Shown: in pieces, positions 42,398-54,919 of the stretch
How positions within the stretch are numbered: position 1 is the first letter of the stretch
How the letters are laid out: each line of letters opens with the position of its first letter
DNA from: Mactra quadrangularis
Taxonomy: Eukaryota > Mollusca > Bivalvia > Venerida > Mactridae
NCBI GenBank assembly: GCA_025267735.1
Contig: CM046298.1
Span: 27,349,866 to 27,413,865, forward strand
Direction: 5' to 3'
DNA: 64,000 bases
Made by a program: the position numbers and the translations under genes
Notes under the pieces: model-generated
Seen by the model: only the letters and a program-made list of their open reading frames with translations
Databases searched by the model: none
Told to the model about the DNA's origin: nothing

Positions 42398-42968
42398 TAT
42401 AGTGCGGACACATTGACCCCGACCTAACCTTTATGCAAGAATATTCATTACATTGAATACGAAGGTAGTATTAATGTTCGAAAACAATCGGATTATACAG
42501 TCAAGGCTCGAATGTTATTATAACACAGGGATTAATTTTAAAGTACATTTAAAGTGTACAATGAGTCTCTATTACACATAGGCCGGACCAGAATATTATA
42601 CGATGAGGCTAGTTGCAGGTTTTAGCCCCACAACCGCCATCCCCGCCCATTTTATTATAATTTGTAATTACAAATGTAAGAAAACAAGTTTCACGTTTGA
42701 ATGCACATATATACTCTATACATGTCTTGTTAAACTTATAATGTAAGCCATAGCCGACATTACACCATCAAAACCTACAAGCCCCATGCAACCCTACTAA
42801 GTACCCGCCGATGCTATTTACAATCGATGTACATCGACTGCTTATTTTAAATACGTAACGAGCCGAATTGTAGATTAGGCGTGGTATTGATTTTCGCCGG
42901 GATATGTGTATCTGATAATAAGATGCAAATGAGAAAGGTAAGGCCGGGGTCAATATGTCCGCACTATA
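42398..42968. mobile_element. 571-bp element with 33-bp inverted ends
   Basis: The left end TATAGTGCGGACACATTGAC and the complement of the right end TATAGTGCGGACATATTGAC continue together to ACCTT with three mismatches in 33. The 81-codon minus-strand ORF near the right end has no family motif. It is a non-autonomous DNA element of unknown class. Confidence 0.75.
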
Positions 42969-42999
42969 CAAGTGCTCGAGGTATATCGCCTCATACAAG

Positions 43000-43075
43000 G
43001 GTGACAGACTCAATTTTTCCTTATTATAGTATATATATATATATACTGTAATAAGGAAAAATTGAGTCTGTCACC
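43000..43075. repeat. 76-bp palindrome with (TA)n centre
   Basis: GGTGACAGACTCAATTTTTC pairs with GAAAAATTGAGTCTGTCACC; only one mismatch lies between the ends and the AT centre. It sits 31 bp right of the element at 42398-42968. It could extrude as a cruciform. Confidence 0.9.
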
Positions 43076-43225
43076 TGTGGCCTCATATTTTGGTTTGTAA
43101 TAAAAGAAGAGTCTTTATGCATCTTTTTGTCAAACGTAGTCTTTTCGTATTTTAGTGTAAGCGGAAAAATAAAAAGGGGAGAGCACTGTGCTAGAATAGG
43201 TCAAAGTAAATAATGCACAACAAAC

Positions 43226-46200
43226 ATGTGGAAGTCATCAGAATATTGTGATTTTAAAAGTACTTGGCATTGTGATCATGATCCAAACTTTTTATCTAGT
43301 TATAACATTATACAAGAATGTGACATTGAACATTGGTAACTATTTAAATTTCTTATTTGATAAAAAATCATTGATTTTTACGGTTTACTTTGCACTTGCA
43401 GTGAAAATGAAAGTAGAAATGCATTTTCAATTAGTTTGAATTATCTATGAATGTATTTGATTATGAAGGCATTTTAAGTAGTATACTTTGATTTTAATAT
43501 GTTTCTAAGTTTATAGATTAGTGTTGTCATGTATATGTGATCTTGTTGTGTGCAAAAATAGATATGATGACAGAAAGGGGTGTGTCAAAAATAACTCAGT
43601 CTCAGGACATTTTATCAGTATCTGGGGAATGGGCCTGGCCTAGGCTGAGGCCTTAGTTTATATAGAACAATGGGGGAAATTTTGAACACAATTTCATTGA
43701 TAGGGGAGTGATAAATAAGAAAAAAACTGCATGATTATTAGGAAAATTCAGATGAGGAAGCCCTGTCACTGTAGTTTAAAGTACATGTCACAGTATCACC
43801 TGTCTCCTAAATGAACTAGCACGAAGCCTGGACTAGTGAAACTTGATTTGGGCTTGTAAAAGTTAATGATACTATTAGGGATGCGCGATAATACCAATAT
43901 ACCGGTATATTGCAATACGTTTCAAACACAATACGTACCAGTAGGGTCCTGCGATATATCGCAATATTTTTATCTTAATTTAATAGACTAATAGTGCATA
44001 CTGTTGACATGTTGGGCTAGTTCATGTCAATAATTTATGTTAATAAATAATAATTAACAGTAGTATTTTACTATATGTTTAATGTTCAAAGACTAAAAGA
44101 AGAGTGTATATGTATCATAGAGAGCATGCGTTTATATATATACATTTATCATACTATAGTATAGTGTATGTTCATTAACTCTGTATTAATATCTAAAGTA
44201 TAAGTGCTAGAGTTATTTCCCATAATGGAACACATACTGAAACCTGTTTTGCATTATTTGAGACAGAATTTGACCGGAAACTATTTCATTTTTGGTTTTC
44301 CTTTAATCTATTTTAGCATAAAGGTCTAGTATAAAGTTTTGCTTTTATCCTTTGTTGACTGCATTTTCCCTCTATATCTTTATCGTCTACATTACTTTAC
44401 TAGACAAAAGTTGAGTTTGAATGTTTGCAATAGCTTAAATAAAGCTTTCACAATGTATAATTGTGTTGAATCTTCATATTGCCAGTAAAATACAAGCATG
44501 GGTGCTGAAAAAAGGTTATGTTCTAAACTCCCAATATATCGCAATACGTATTGCAATATGCTGTTGCGTATCGCAAAATATCGCAATACGAAAATTTCCG
44601 GCAATACCCATCCCTAGATACTACATAGTCAGGCTAGTTGATAATTTTGCCCATTGTTATAAAACATAATAAATCCGGCTACAATGATCTTGAAAATTTA
44701 ATGCAGTGACTGCATTTCAATTACAATGTGCTTAGCATTGAGAAATTTCTGTTGTAATATACATTTTTTTATCTGCAATTATTTCTCTTTGAGTGCATAA
44801 GATATATTTTTACCAAGCAGGAACCAGCAAAGCCTTAGGGTCAGGGCTAAATATTAACCAGTTTTGCTTGGTGGCCAGCTGGACCACTGACTGTGAAATC
44901 TTGGTGGCCCAGAAATTTTTTTAGTGGTCCACCACTTGTTGTTAGTGTTTGGGGTGTATTGGGTATTTACTCCCAGTTTTCTAGACATTTGAGTAATGCC
45001 ATTTCCAATAGAGTGCATAATTTTTTTTACTCCAAGATATTTCACTGGATTGAGTATTTACCATTTATATGACGATAAATTGAGTACTAATGAAAAAACA
45101 TGGAACTAGGTATGCACAAATATAATTATTAATATTTATTGAAGATATTGTAACTAGGACAGCAACCACCAGTGTTTTTTTCACAATTTTGGGAATATGA
45201 CCCATACCCCTAGAATTGGGAATTTTATCGGCATTTTGCTTTAAATTAGGAAAATATAATGTCAAGCCAATCGGTAACAATAGCATTCAAAACTATGACT
45301 TCAGTTTTTATTCTCCATTAAATTTGATTGTCAGAACTTTACAAAGCAAGATCTTTCAGACTCTTACTATTAGATGCATGTTAAGCAATTAACAACAGCC
45401 TCAAGCTGGTTATAGTCTAATGACTTAGAATGACAACATATCATCTTTAGAGGATCCAAAAGAGACAGTCCCATCCTATTGCATTAAACAGTTCACATGG
45501 AATTCATAATGCTGAAAACCCTTTCAACGCTTGCTGTTTTGTTTGAAAGAATCTTGCTTTGACCAAGCAGACAGAACATTGCAGGAAAATGTTTCAAAGA
45601 TCTCACCAGAATATAGTTCACAGGAGTGAAAAAATCTACAAAATAATGACTTGATTTGAAAATGACTTTTCTGTATCAAATAACAACTTGTCAGTTATTT
45701 GGTTATTTGAAATGCTGATTAATCAACAAACTGTTTAATTCAACTAACTTTTTGGTTATTCTAACTCTTGTCATTGATTACCATAATTACATAATGATAA
45801 TGATAAACACAGTATAGTTATGATAGCTTCTTCAGTATTTTAATTGAATTTTAAAAAAAACATATAATTATGCTTCATTTTTAAAATTTGTAACACCGAA
45901 ACTAATGTTGGCAAGTGAAAATAAGTCTGGCATTTTGACATTTGTTTCAACAATGAACACCAGAAAACGGGAACATAAGTTCGAATTTGTCGGTTCCTGG
46001 GGCATTGTTTGCTAAATTAAGAAAAACAATTGAAAAATAATAAGCTTATTACATTAATAATGAAGATTTAAGAATGTTTTACTTAATTTGCGATAGCGTG
46101 GGTCGTGAAAATATATGACAATAAGTCATCATGATTGAAGGGATTTTATTTTTACGAAATACAATACTAAATTATATATTATAAAATATTTTTGTTGTAA

Positions 46201-49200
46201 AATAATACAAAATACTATAAAATTAAATTACACAAGACGGTGTTATTGACAATTATCGGCGGTAATTTTAACAAAGAAAAAATGACTTCCTGAGATCGCC
46301 GATATCGTTTTTATAAAGTTTTATATATAATACAATTTCAAAAATTAGGTCACGCTTGTTTTAGGAATACATTTTTCATGACGATCAATTTATATTAGAC
46401 TCTATGATTACATAATGAGACATTGCAATTATGTCATTGTTACGCTATCAAACATTGACAAAGAAAGTGTGAAAAATGCCGACACACATCTTAAAATGTT
46501 TACCTAAATTTCCGCTCAAACTGCAAACACATATTTGTCCTCAAACAAAGGATTAATATTGATTTAATTGCTGCAAACAATTAAAATATATATCTGCGCT
46601 ATTTCCAATGTACCCTGACGTGTATAGGTAAAGGTATATACAGATGTTATCGAGCGTGTAATCATAACTCGGCGACTTTATTATCGATTTTGTGACATCC
46701 TTGTGCATACTTATGTCGGCGAGTTAATCTCATAGCGTGTGAACGACAATTGGGTTTTAATGAGATGTAATGGCATGTAATTGTCGCGTGAAGTTTCATT
46801 TTTCGCATCTCTTTTTTTTATTTACGTTCGATACGCGGCGATTTCGAGACTTAATGAGTAAAGGGGTTTTTAATTGGGTTATGATACGCAATTTTTTATT
46901 ATTCTTATAGGGATTTTGAGATTTTTAATTGCGTATTTACGCAGATACGCAGCTTATGCGTCCCGTTCGGATCTGACGCGTTGACATTAAGGATAATTGC
47001 GTTTAATCTACGGCCCGTTTTCAGTCGCCGGCTGGACGACCATTTCGAAATTTTAGGTGGTCCATACGAAAATAAGGTCGCCATGGGCGACTGGGCGACC
47101 GCTAATTTTCAGCCCTGCAGGGTTATGGAGTCAAAACTAAAATAGGGCTTGTAAAAAATTATGGGCTAGTGAAAATTCATTAATTACTAGCCCGACTTGC
47201 TTGCCAATTTTAATCTGAATTTCTGTGACTGTTATTTCAGGTCTGTTGACAATGTTGCCAGTGTTGACCATGTTCTATCAAACTCACATATAACATGTCA
47301 GCGAGGTGAGAGCCTAGATAATCTAGAAATATTATGTAGATGTAAGTCTCATCATGGGGTCTCTGTCATTGGTTTTGATATAATAACAGAAGCTAGAACT
47401 ATAGAACTCTACTCTGGTATAGATGGCTATCTACTTACAGTCAAAGGAGATAAATATCATATAGAAGACAACACAAGGGAGATAAGTAATGATGAAGACA
47501 TTCCAGTTCTATATTGTTGTAAAGTCAAGTTAGATAATCCTGCTGATAATATTACTTTAAAGGTATGTTTAGGCCAGACCTTTTATATTTTTCGTCTTAC
47601 TAAAATCCCAAACCTAATTTCTCAGAAATTGAAAAAAAAATCTTCATTGTTGATTTTTAGCTCAATTTTCGAAGCAAATGGAGAGCTCTCCTACTTGCCC
47701 TAGCGTGGACGTCCGCGCCAGTGTCCGTGTCCATATTTCTGATTAAAGTTTTTGTGCAGTAAAATATTTTTTACTATAACTTTTTTATTCCTTAAGGTAT
47801 CAACTTCAAACCTTAAATTTACGTTCCTTATCATCAACCACATCTCATGTGACAAGGTTCATAACTGAAAATACATATTTTTCAGAATCATCTCCCATTG
47901 AACTTACAGTTTTCTTTAAAAGAAATGTTTGTTATTACTGCAACTGTTTTTTTTCTTTAGGTATTAACTTCAAACTTTAAATATATGTTCCTTATTATCA
48001 ACTACATCTCATGTGACAAGGAAAATCCTTGTGACCTATCCATTGTCATTTTAGGGATTTCAGGATGAAAGATTGGACAATGAGCAGCCACCATTAAAGA
48101 GCCTTGTCAGTAAGCATGTGTTGTGTGGGCTGACCTGACTTTTTGATGGTGGCAATGGCTTTCCATATTTGTCTCCCGTATTGTAAGGGTTAAACACAGT
48201 CAAACAGGTAGATGAAAAAATTAATGAGATAACTCGGGGATTACGTGTACAAATAATGGAAAATAGTTTGTTTGTATTTACTGTAACTCAATTAAATTAA
48301 TTTAAGGAAAACAAAAAATGCTTTGAGAATCAAAATACTACAATAAAAGTAGGTCTGTCACAAATACCCATGTGAATGGCCCTGATTGGATTTCCATTAG
48401 ATGTGGATTTCTATCTCCGCAAAAAATAGATTATTCAAATAGCCGACTGATTTTTGTGTTTTTCAGTTCTTGGGAATTGGTGAGAAAGTCAGTATTAAAA
48501 TATACAAGCTACATTTTTATCTACAACAGAATGCTACAGCTTCTCCCATATCACAATTAGCCCCTGGTAGAATAGACATGGAAAAAGTAAAAGGTTATTT
48601 ACATAGTATGGGAGACAATGTACCTGCAAATGGTACAAAACTACTTCATGCTGTGGAAGATTATCAACAGGTATTGTCAAATTTCATTCAACTATCAGTG
48701 GCATATACATTAACCCTGCTGATTTAAATACTCACTACGGTACTTCTGTACTCACTATCCATAAAAAATGTGCTTTTCACAAAAATTCTTACGAAAAAGA
48801 TCTTCTTAAGTCAGTTTCATATAGTTTGCACTTCAAAGTCAGACAGATAATAAGCATAACTATGATATGATATTCAAAAGGTATACACAATTCTACACAT
48901 GTTTAATATTTAGCATTGATAAGCCAAAAAGTGAGCATATTATTAATGTTTCTTGCTTTCCACTTATGAAGATTTTTTTTCAGAAGAATTTTTGTGAAAA
49001 GCACCACTGTTTTTTATGTATGGGAATTTCAAACAAATATTGATTACCAGTATTTAAATCAGCATGGTTAATGTATGCCATTGCGCCACTGATGGTTGAA
49101 TTAACTTTACCAATAAAATATTTTTTATAAGAAAGGGGGGGTAACTCATAAAAGAGTAAAATGAAAGAGTTTGTTGCGGTCATCGCTTTAGATATATTGG

Positions 49201-51352
49201 AGTATTAGCTAGATTTATGGCATTTAATACAAGATACGACAATTATCAACTGGCCTGACTGTATGAATCACTATCCTGAATAAATTTTCACTTACTTCAT
49301 GCTTCAGCTGTTGGGTTAAAGTAGTGACTTCAGTTCCATGAGGATAGTTTTCAGGTGTGCAGTTCTTGGCAAGCAGATCCATGATAGTTTTCTCAACAAC
49401 AAAGCAAAATATTTTATATAAATTTTATTACGACGTTTCTTTATACATAGAACATAAGTTCAGCTAGCAGATTCATGATAGGTTTTCTCAACAACAAAAC
49501 TAAATATTTTAAATTGTTAACTAAGTTTCTTTATGCTGTGATACATAGAACATAAGATCATGTAAAATCAATACATCTTGAAATTTACGTAAAAAGTACT
49601 ATAATTTTCTGTTTTATGGTCAACTTGCAGACACAGATGTCCAGGTTTGCTGGTTTGCAATCATTAGGCGGAGGAAGTGAAAACAACCTAGGTATTCTTT
49701 CAAGTTTGTTGTCAATGGCAACCAGAACACCCAAGGGGACTGAAATTAAAAGAAATAACTCCGAAAACAGTGAAAGCAGCACTTCACCTAGAACAGATCT
49801 AACACAAAATGGCGGACCTTTATCTGCTATGTTAATGTCAATGTCAAGGTCACAGAATGGTTGCCAAGGTGATACTACTGGGAAAGATGACATGTTTTCA
49901 ATGTTACAGAATATTTGTGGTAAAGTTGGTAAAATGAGAGTAGACGACCAGACAAGGTCTAATGCAGAAAATGAAACAAATACTGATGAAACAAATAGGT
50001 ATGTTTTCAAAATTTTATTTAGGGAATAACATACACAGAGAAGATAAACAAGTACATGCTTTTCACTGATAATCTCTCTGTTGACAAATAATTGAATGAC
50101 CTCTTGTAGCGCATAAAATATCTATTGCCTTTCTTTCTACGGGAAACCCATTTAGGAAAAATTTCAATCTTACATATATTAATATTGACCCTTGACTTGT
50201 GTGATGGGAGCATTTTTGTTAAATTTTGTCCATTTTGTGACCTAATTATTATTATAATAGAGATACTGTGTATGACCCTTGAAAGTTTAAGTTAAAGCAA
50301 GGTTTTTGAAGTCTATATCTAGTTTTACTGTTCAGTTGACTCTTAACATTAACCTTGCTTTTTAAAAAAAAACCTTGCTTTAAGACCCTTGAGTCATAGG
50401 ATAGGTATATATTTTGTATCATTTTGACACATACTTATATGACTTATCCTGTAGTTTATACTCTTAACTCAAATTTATGGGTTTTCCAGCTGAAAAAAAG
50501 GTTTGTTTGTGCCCGATGCATCTGTGAGGAACAAAGATATTTCACATACTGAAAAGCAGTAATCACTGATTAAATCCTATTGTTCTGTGTACTCACAGTT
50601 TTATTTCAACTTCATTCCACACAGGTACATCCAATATAAACAAAGTTTTTGTGCTAGAAAAACCTATCATTTTCAGTTCAAAATCAACTGTATTCTTGAT
50701 ACAAAACGAATACATAAAAGATATTTGTTTATTCCGGTGTTAGATAGATTTTTATTTCACAAGCGAGCTAAAGATGCAATATTTTCATGAGTAGCATAGC
50801 CACAAGTGAAAATATAATATCATTAGCTCACGAGTGAAATAAATAGATTTTACAATGAAATAAACAAATTTTCTGTTTATTATATGCTTCAAACTGGCTT
50901 TTTGTAAAGTTTAACTATGATATGTCTTCAGAACGGCGCATCCAAACTGTGAAAAATAACAAATTTATTTTCATTGTTTCAAAACAGTGGAATATCGATT
51001 TTTATTTTCCTGATAAATCCTGGTATTTGACTGGGAAGCATATAATAAAATTGTATACACTTCATATTTCAGAACTAATGATACCTCAGAAACATCAGAT
51101 GGTACAAATACTGACCACCGAGACATAGGTGATAAGAACAACATGTTTGATATGACAATGGTGCAATCATTAATACAACAGACTGTGACTCAAATGTTAG
51201 ATCAAAGTGAACAAAAATTTAAAGATTATATAGATACCAGTCTACAAGCTATGGAAACCAGACTGAGTCAAAAATTAGATAAGTTAATTGAATTAGTTAG
51301 TAACAGTTCTAGTACACAACAACAGACTAAAGAAAACTGTGATGAAACTTAG
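43226..51352 (+). CDS. Spliced host gene, possibly PAAT/C10orf88-like
   Basis: Five exons with matching phases: 43226-43335, 47241-47562, 48467-48670, 49631-49998 and 51073-51352, each with GT and AG borders, giving 427 residues. Exon 1 (MWKSSEYCDFKSTWHCDHD) is rich in Trp and Cys. Exons 2-3 encode a compact N-terminal domain ending FLGIGEKVSIKIYKLHFYL. Exon 4 is Ser/Asn-rich and low complexity, with MLQNICGKVGKMRV. Exon 5 is a predicted coiled coil (QKFKDYIDTSLQAMETRLSQ) ending TKENCDET. Size and layout (N-terminal domain, disordered middle, C-terminal coiled coil) fit the ATPase PAAT family, which associates with mitochondrial ABC transporters. That naming is from memory and uncertain. Exon 1 is assigned from ORF, donor and phase; a 5' non-coding exon may exist. 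Introns hold many transposons. Confidence 0.75.
43876..44616. mobile_element. hAT-like non-autonomous element, 741 bp
   Basis: Ends are TAGGGATGCGCGATAATACC and GGCAATACCCATCCCTA, with repeated ATATCGCAATACG-type blocks inside both ends. Flanks GATACTAT (43868-43875) and GATACTAC (44617-44624) are an 8-bp target duplication with one change. It lies in the first intron of the gene at 43226. Confidence 0.8.
44842..47117. mobile_element. Putative hAT-like element, 2.3 kb
   Basis: The left end CAGGGCTAAATATTAACCAG resembles the complement of the right end CAGGGCTGAAAATTAGC. The block near 46620-46740 is an inverted relative of 62380-62480 (AGATTAACTCGCYGACA, AAAATCGATAAT). No transposase was found. 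Boundaries are less sure than for the other elements, as no clean duplication is visible. Confidence 0.5.
47658..48030. repeat. Repeat family D, inverted intronic copy
   Basis: It reads as the complement of the array at 2519-5775: GGAGAGCTCTCCTACT, TTTGTGCAGTAAAATATTTT, CTTATCATCAACCACATCTC. Confidence 0.85.
48767..49009. mobile_element. MITE-1 copy 3
   Basis: TGTGCTTTTCACAAAAATTC at the left is the inverse of GAATTTTTGTGAAAAGCACC at the right. It lies in intron 3 of the gene at 43226-51352. Confidence 0.85.
50700..50880. mobile_element. Foldback family F, degraded copy
   Basis: TTTTTATTTCACAAGCGAGC and GCTCACGAGTGAAATAAA are inverted, with ATTTTCATGAGTAGCATAGC between. It resembles 25724-25873. 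It lies in intron 4. Confidence 0.65.
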
Positions 51353-51476
51353 TAAAATTAGCTGTACCTAGATTGTGATAAGAAACTGAGACCTGTGCTA
51401 CTATTTGATCTAGTAATAATTATTCTAGGACTCAGCAAAGGGCTGGGAGGCACAAAAAGGGTAGGGTGCATAAGAG

Positions 51477-51663
51477 TAGGCCTGTCACAATACAATACAT
51501 ACTGCAGTACGAATTTAACGTTCTGGTGTTTGGCGATATTTCTTATTTCATTGGAAAATTCTTCCCTTCATGAAATGAAATTAGCAAAATGTCAGTATCG
51601 CAATACGGTGCAAGCATATTGCAATAAATTGCAATATGCTCCTGGCGTATCGTGACAGCCCTA
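51477..51663. mobile_element. hAT-like MITE, 187 bp
   Basis: Ends are TAGGCCTGTCACAATACAAT and CGTATCGTGACAGCCCTA. Flanks CATAAGAG (51469-51476) and CATTAGAG (51664-51671) are an 8-bp duplication with one change. Subterminal GCAATAC blocks link it to 43876-44616. Confidence 0.8.
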
Positions 51664-51856
51664 CATTAGAGTATTGGCTATTCACAGCAAGTTCTATTTC
51701 TGCATAGTAAGATGCAACAAAGGGCAGGGAGGCAAGATAAATGTCAGGAAGCAGGGCCATGCTATTCTGCTTTAGAATAATCACTACTTTTGTAACATAA
51801 AAATATGTGCAATTATTTGCGAAATATCTTTATATCCATTTAACCTTAGTGAAGAC

Positions 51857-52103
51857 CTGTGGTACTTTTCACAAAATATCTGACATAAAAAATCTTCATA
51901 AGTCAGTTTCATATTTAATTAGCAGTTCAAAGTCAGATGGATAATAAACATAACAATGATATGATATTCAAAAGGTATACACAATTCTACATTATTCTAT
52001 AATATTTAGAATTGATAAGCCAAAAAATGAGCATATTATTAAGGTTTCTTGCTTTAGACATACAAAGATTTTTTTCGTAATAATTTTTGTGAAAAGCACC
52101 ACT
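51857..52103. mobile_element. MITE-1 copy 4
   Basis: The ends CTGTGGTACTTTTCAC and GTGAAAAGCACCAC are inverted. The core is very close to copy 3 (ATATGATATTCAAAAGGTAT, ATTGATAAGCCAAAAA). Confidence 0.85.
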
Positions 52104-52242
52104 ATCTGATTGGCTTTTGTTGGTGACAGGTTTGATTGTTAATCTAATGATATTGGGTTTCGTTCCTTGATGAGACTGTATACCTTCATGGAATTTCATC
52201 ATGAAATACTTTCTTAGGACATTTTTCTATTTATGTATTTAT

Positions 52243-52430
52243 TAGGTTAATTGCTGTGTCATCATAATTTAAATGGAGGCCATTGCTCATAACCTAACTT
52301 TCATAGACCATGTGTGACCATGTCTACAACCAGTACTTGCCTCCCGGGAACTCTTTAATAGGGCCAGCAACTTCTCCATTTACATGTACTATCTATTTAC
52401 TAATGGAGGAAAATTGACATTTTTGTCAAA
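52243..52430 (-). repeat. SINE-C fragment
   Basis: Body homology to 27970 (ATAACCTAACTTTCATAGAC, GGAGGAAAATTGACATTTTT). The tRNA-like head is missing. Confidence 0.6.
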
Positions 52431-52479
52431 TATTCATCGAAGGATATTAAACTGAACTCAGAGAAAATCAAGAAGGAAA

Positions 52480-52650
52480 CAGAATATTCATTTGTTTTGG
52501 AGTAATAGTTTTTATTTCAGTTAGTAAGCTCATACAATGACATTTTCAATAGTGGCTATGCCTTTCTTGAAAACATGTTTTTTTCTGAGCTCACTCAGTG
52601 AAATAAGGTTCAATTTTACCCTCGATGAATATCCTCTATTTTTATGATTT
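52480..52650. mobile_element. Foldback family F, degraded copy
   Basis: Matches 25724-25873 (ACAGAATATTCATTTGTTTT, TTCTGAGCTCACTCAGTGAA) with the left arm more diverged. Confidence 0.65.
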
Positions 52651-52703
52651 GTATGAACAAGTGTATCATACTAGTGCCTTTGCTTATACCCCGTAGGTTT
52701 CAT

Positions 52704-53050
52704 TAGGGCCATCATCGAAAATCGTGATATCGATGTATTATTGATTCTTGACAGACGATTCAATATTGTTTCGCAATTTGGAATATCGATACAATCTAGC
52801 ATTTTATAAAGCTATAAACTAAATGAAGGTGATAGTTCTAGTCGAGGATATTTTTATATTTCTGAGTTTTCATACTTTCTGTTAAGTATTAAAATAAAAA
52901 AATACAGTTTGTTTTATGTCTGAAACAATTTTTAACATCATGAGGGCATTATAATAATTATAGTCCTAGTCTGACTCAATATATTGATATATCACTGATA
53001 CTTACCTTTCGATATATTGATATAAATTTTTTCTATCAATGACAGTCCTA
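52704..53050. mobile_element. hAT-like element, short copy
   Basis: Ends TAGGGCCATCATCGA and TCAATGACAGTCCTA are imperfect inverses. The interior (CGATACAATCTAGCATTTTA, TTTAACATCATGAGG) is shared with 54920-56250. The flanks GGTTTCAT and GTTTACAT agree at six of eight positions. Confidence 0.65.
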
Positions 53051-53725
53051 GTTTACATGTACTGTATGGGTAAAATGTTTGAAGATGAATGACTGGATAT
53101 GAAGACTACAAAAAGAGGACATTGTCATACTTTCAATGTTATTCTTTTTTGTACTAATATTTGTTATTGTTATTTATAATTATTTCACATGTATCTATGT
53201 TAATAAACTTTTTAAATAACTTTTAAATATCTTAATGTTTTATTTGATAATTCCTTTTTTTTAAAATAACCAACACTGTTTGTTAGTTAACTGGTTGGTA
53301 AAACAATTGCCTTAACATACAGTAACAGCTAGGCTCTAATTAAAGCTCACATACTTGCAAAATGCGAGTGGATTTTGAAAATTGCGAGTAACTTTTATTC
53401 TAACGCACAAATATTCGCAAGTTGAAATTGATGCAATAATGTTATTGTTATAACTAATGAGGCTCAAATCAGTGTTGAAATGGACAGATAGATCGATAGC
53501 ATCAATAAAGATTCACTGTAAAAACATGTTTGATATCTTGTCTATCCCACTATAACGCTATTGTTCTATCCTTAGTTAGATATAGTGCTATTTTGTTTAT
53601 TGAATATGTGAATAGTAAATATGTTTGCTATTAAAAATTTGAGTGATTTTCTCATTTTGCAAGTTGAAAAAAAATCAATTCGCAAAAATTGGCAAGTCCA
53701 ATTTTTTGTTAAATTCGAGACCTGT

Positions 53726-53870
53726 ACAGTACCCACCAAAAGTTTGGAGACATTTTCACTTTGTTGGCCTACTGAATAGCTTTTGTCCAAAATTTGATAA
53801 TGGATTATTTTAAAATACATGTACCTTTAAGGTTTGCTTTAATTTTTTGGTTATCATTATAATTATAAAT
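53726..53870. repeat. Single end of the TA-flanked MITE
   Basis: CAGTACCCACCAAAAGTTTG and the following TTGGCCTACTGAA match the inverse of 7380-7507. The other end was not found. Confidence 0.6.
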
Positions 53871-54109
53871 TCGACTACAAAAATAGAACAAAAGCTATGC
53901 TATGTAATAATAAATGATTCAGCATATATGGTTTTGGAGGCTTTAGGATGTCATATGCTGAATCTTATACATGTAGATCTAGATATGTTGCTGATGTGTC
54001 CAAAATTTGAAGATTATGTCCCAAATATGGTAGGGGGTCATTAAACCTATTGTGTACAGTAAGGTAGGGTGTTTAATACAGAATAAACAGTACATAGTCA
54101 GTTAACAAG

Positions 54110-54202
54110 CTCTATTAGTCGGTTGAAAAGCTCTTTACAGTTGGTTATAAAGCTCTTTACAGTTGGTTATAAAGCTCTTTACAGTCGGTTAAAAAGCTCT
54201 TT
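54110..54202. repeat. Tandem repeat, 25-bp unit, ~4 copies
   Basis: AAAGCTCTTTACAGTYGGTT is repeated in tandem. A short ACTT run follows at 54248-54268. Confidence 0.85.
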
Positions 54203-54919
54203 AGAGCTTATGTTTCTAATTATTATATCTTGCTGACTGTAAATAGAATTTACTTACTTACTTACTTAAACAGATAATAAGTAATTTCAGTAAAATATAT
54301 AACAAGTTAATAGGTAAATCACCATGGGAACAGACAAGCTGCCATATATTACTATATTCGAGTAAAACATAAAATTTTGACTGTGAATTTATTAATTTTA
54401 TCTTTAATTATTATCTAATGATATAACTGCAAGTATTTTAAATGCCAGGAACTTTATTAGACCAACCTTAATGGACCCATTCAATGCGGCTGCAGAGGAT
54501 GTTTCCGGTACAGAACGTTCTTGTGTGGAAATTATCCTTAACTTAATTTCCCGCGTTATTTAATGTTTACATTTTCTACAGGACCGGACTAGACAATGAT
54601 ATCTCAAGATATCACACTTTGATCGAACCCAAGTCAATTTAATTGATTCCAGAACAACCAATGTAAGACGATTTAATGAATATTCTTGAATGATTTGTTA
54701 CGGGCACAAATATCAGTAATGTCATCCATTTTCGCGACCCTGTAAATTCGCCCACAGCTTATTCGCCCCGGTAAAGTAGAATTTCTGAAATCGCGATTCT
54801 GCTAAACATATTTAGCAGTATTTGTTTGAATGATTGTATTTACTTCTTGATTAACACTCTCTGAAAAAATGTAGGATCATAAACATTTCTTTAAATTTAT
54901 GTCGAATTCAGCAAGGACC

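Noticed and set aside
49585..50010. 141-codon minus-strand ORF
   Set aside because: It is the antisense shadow of exon 4 of the + strand gene, which has matching splice phases.
51395..51655. 86-codon ORF after the gene at 43226-51352
   Set aside because: It reads through a hAT-like MITE and has no family motif.
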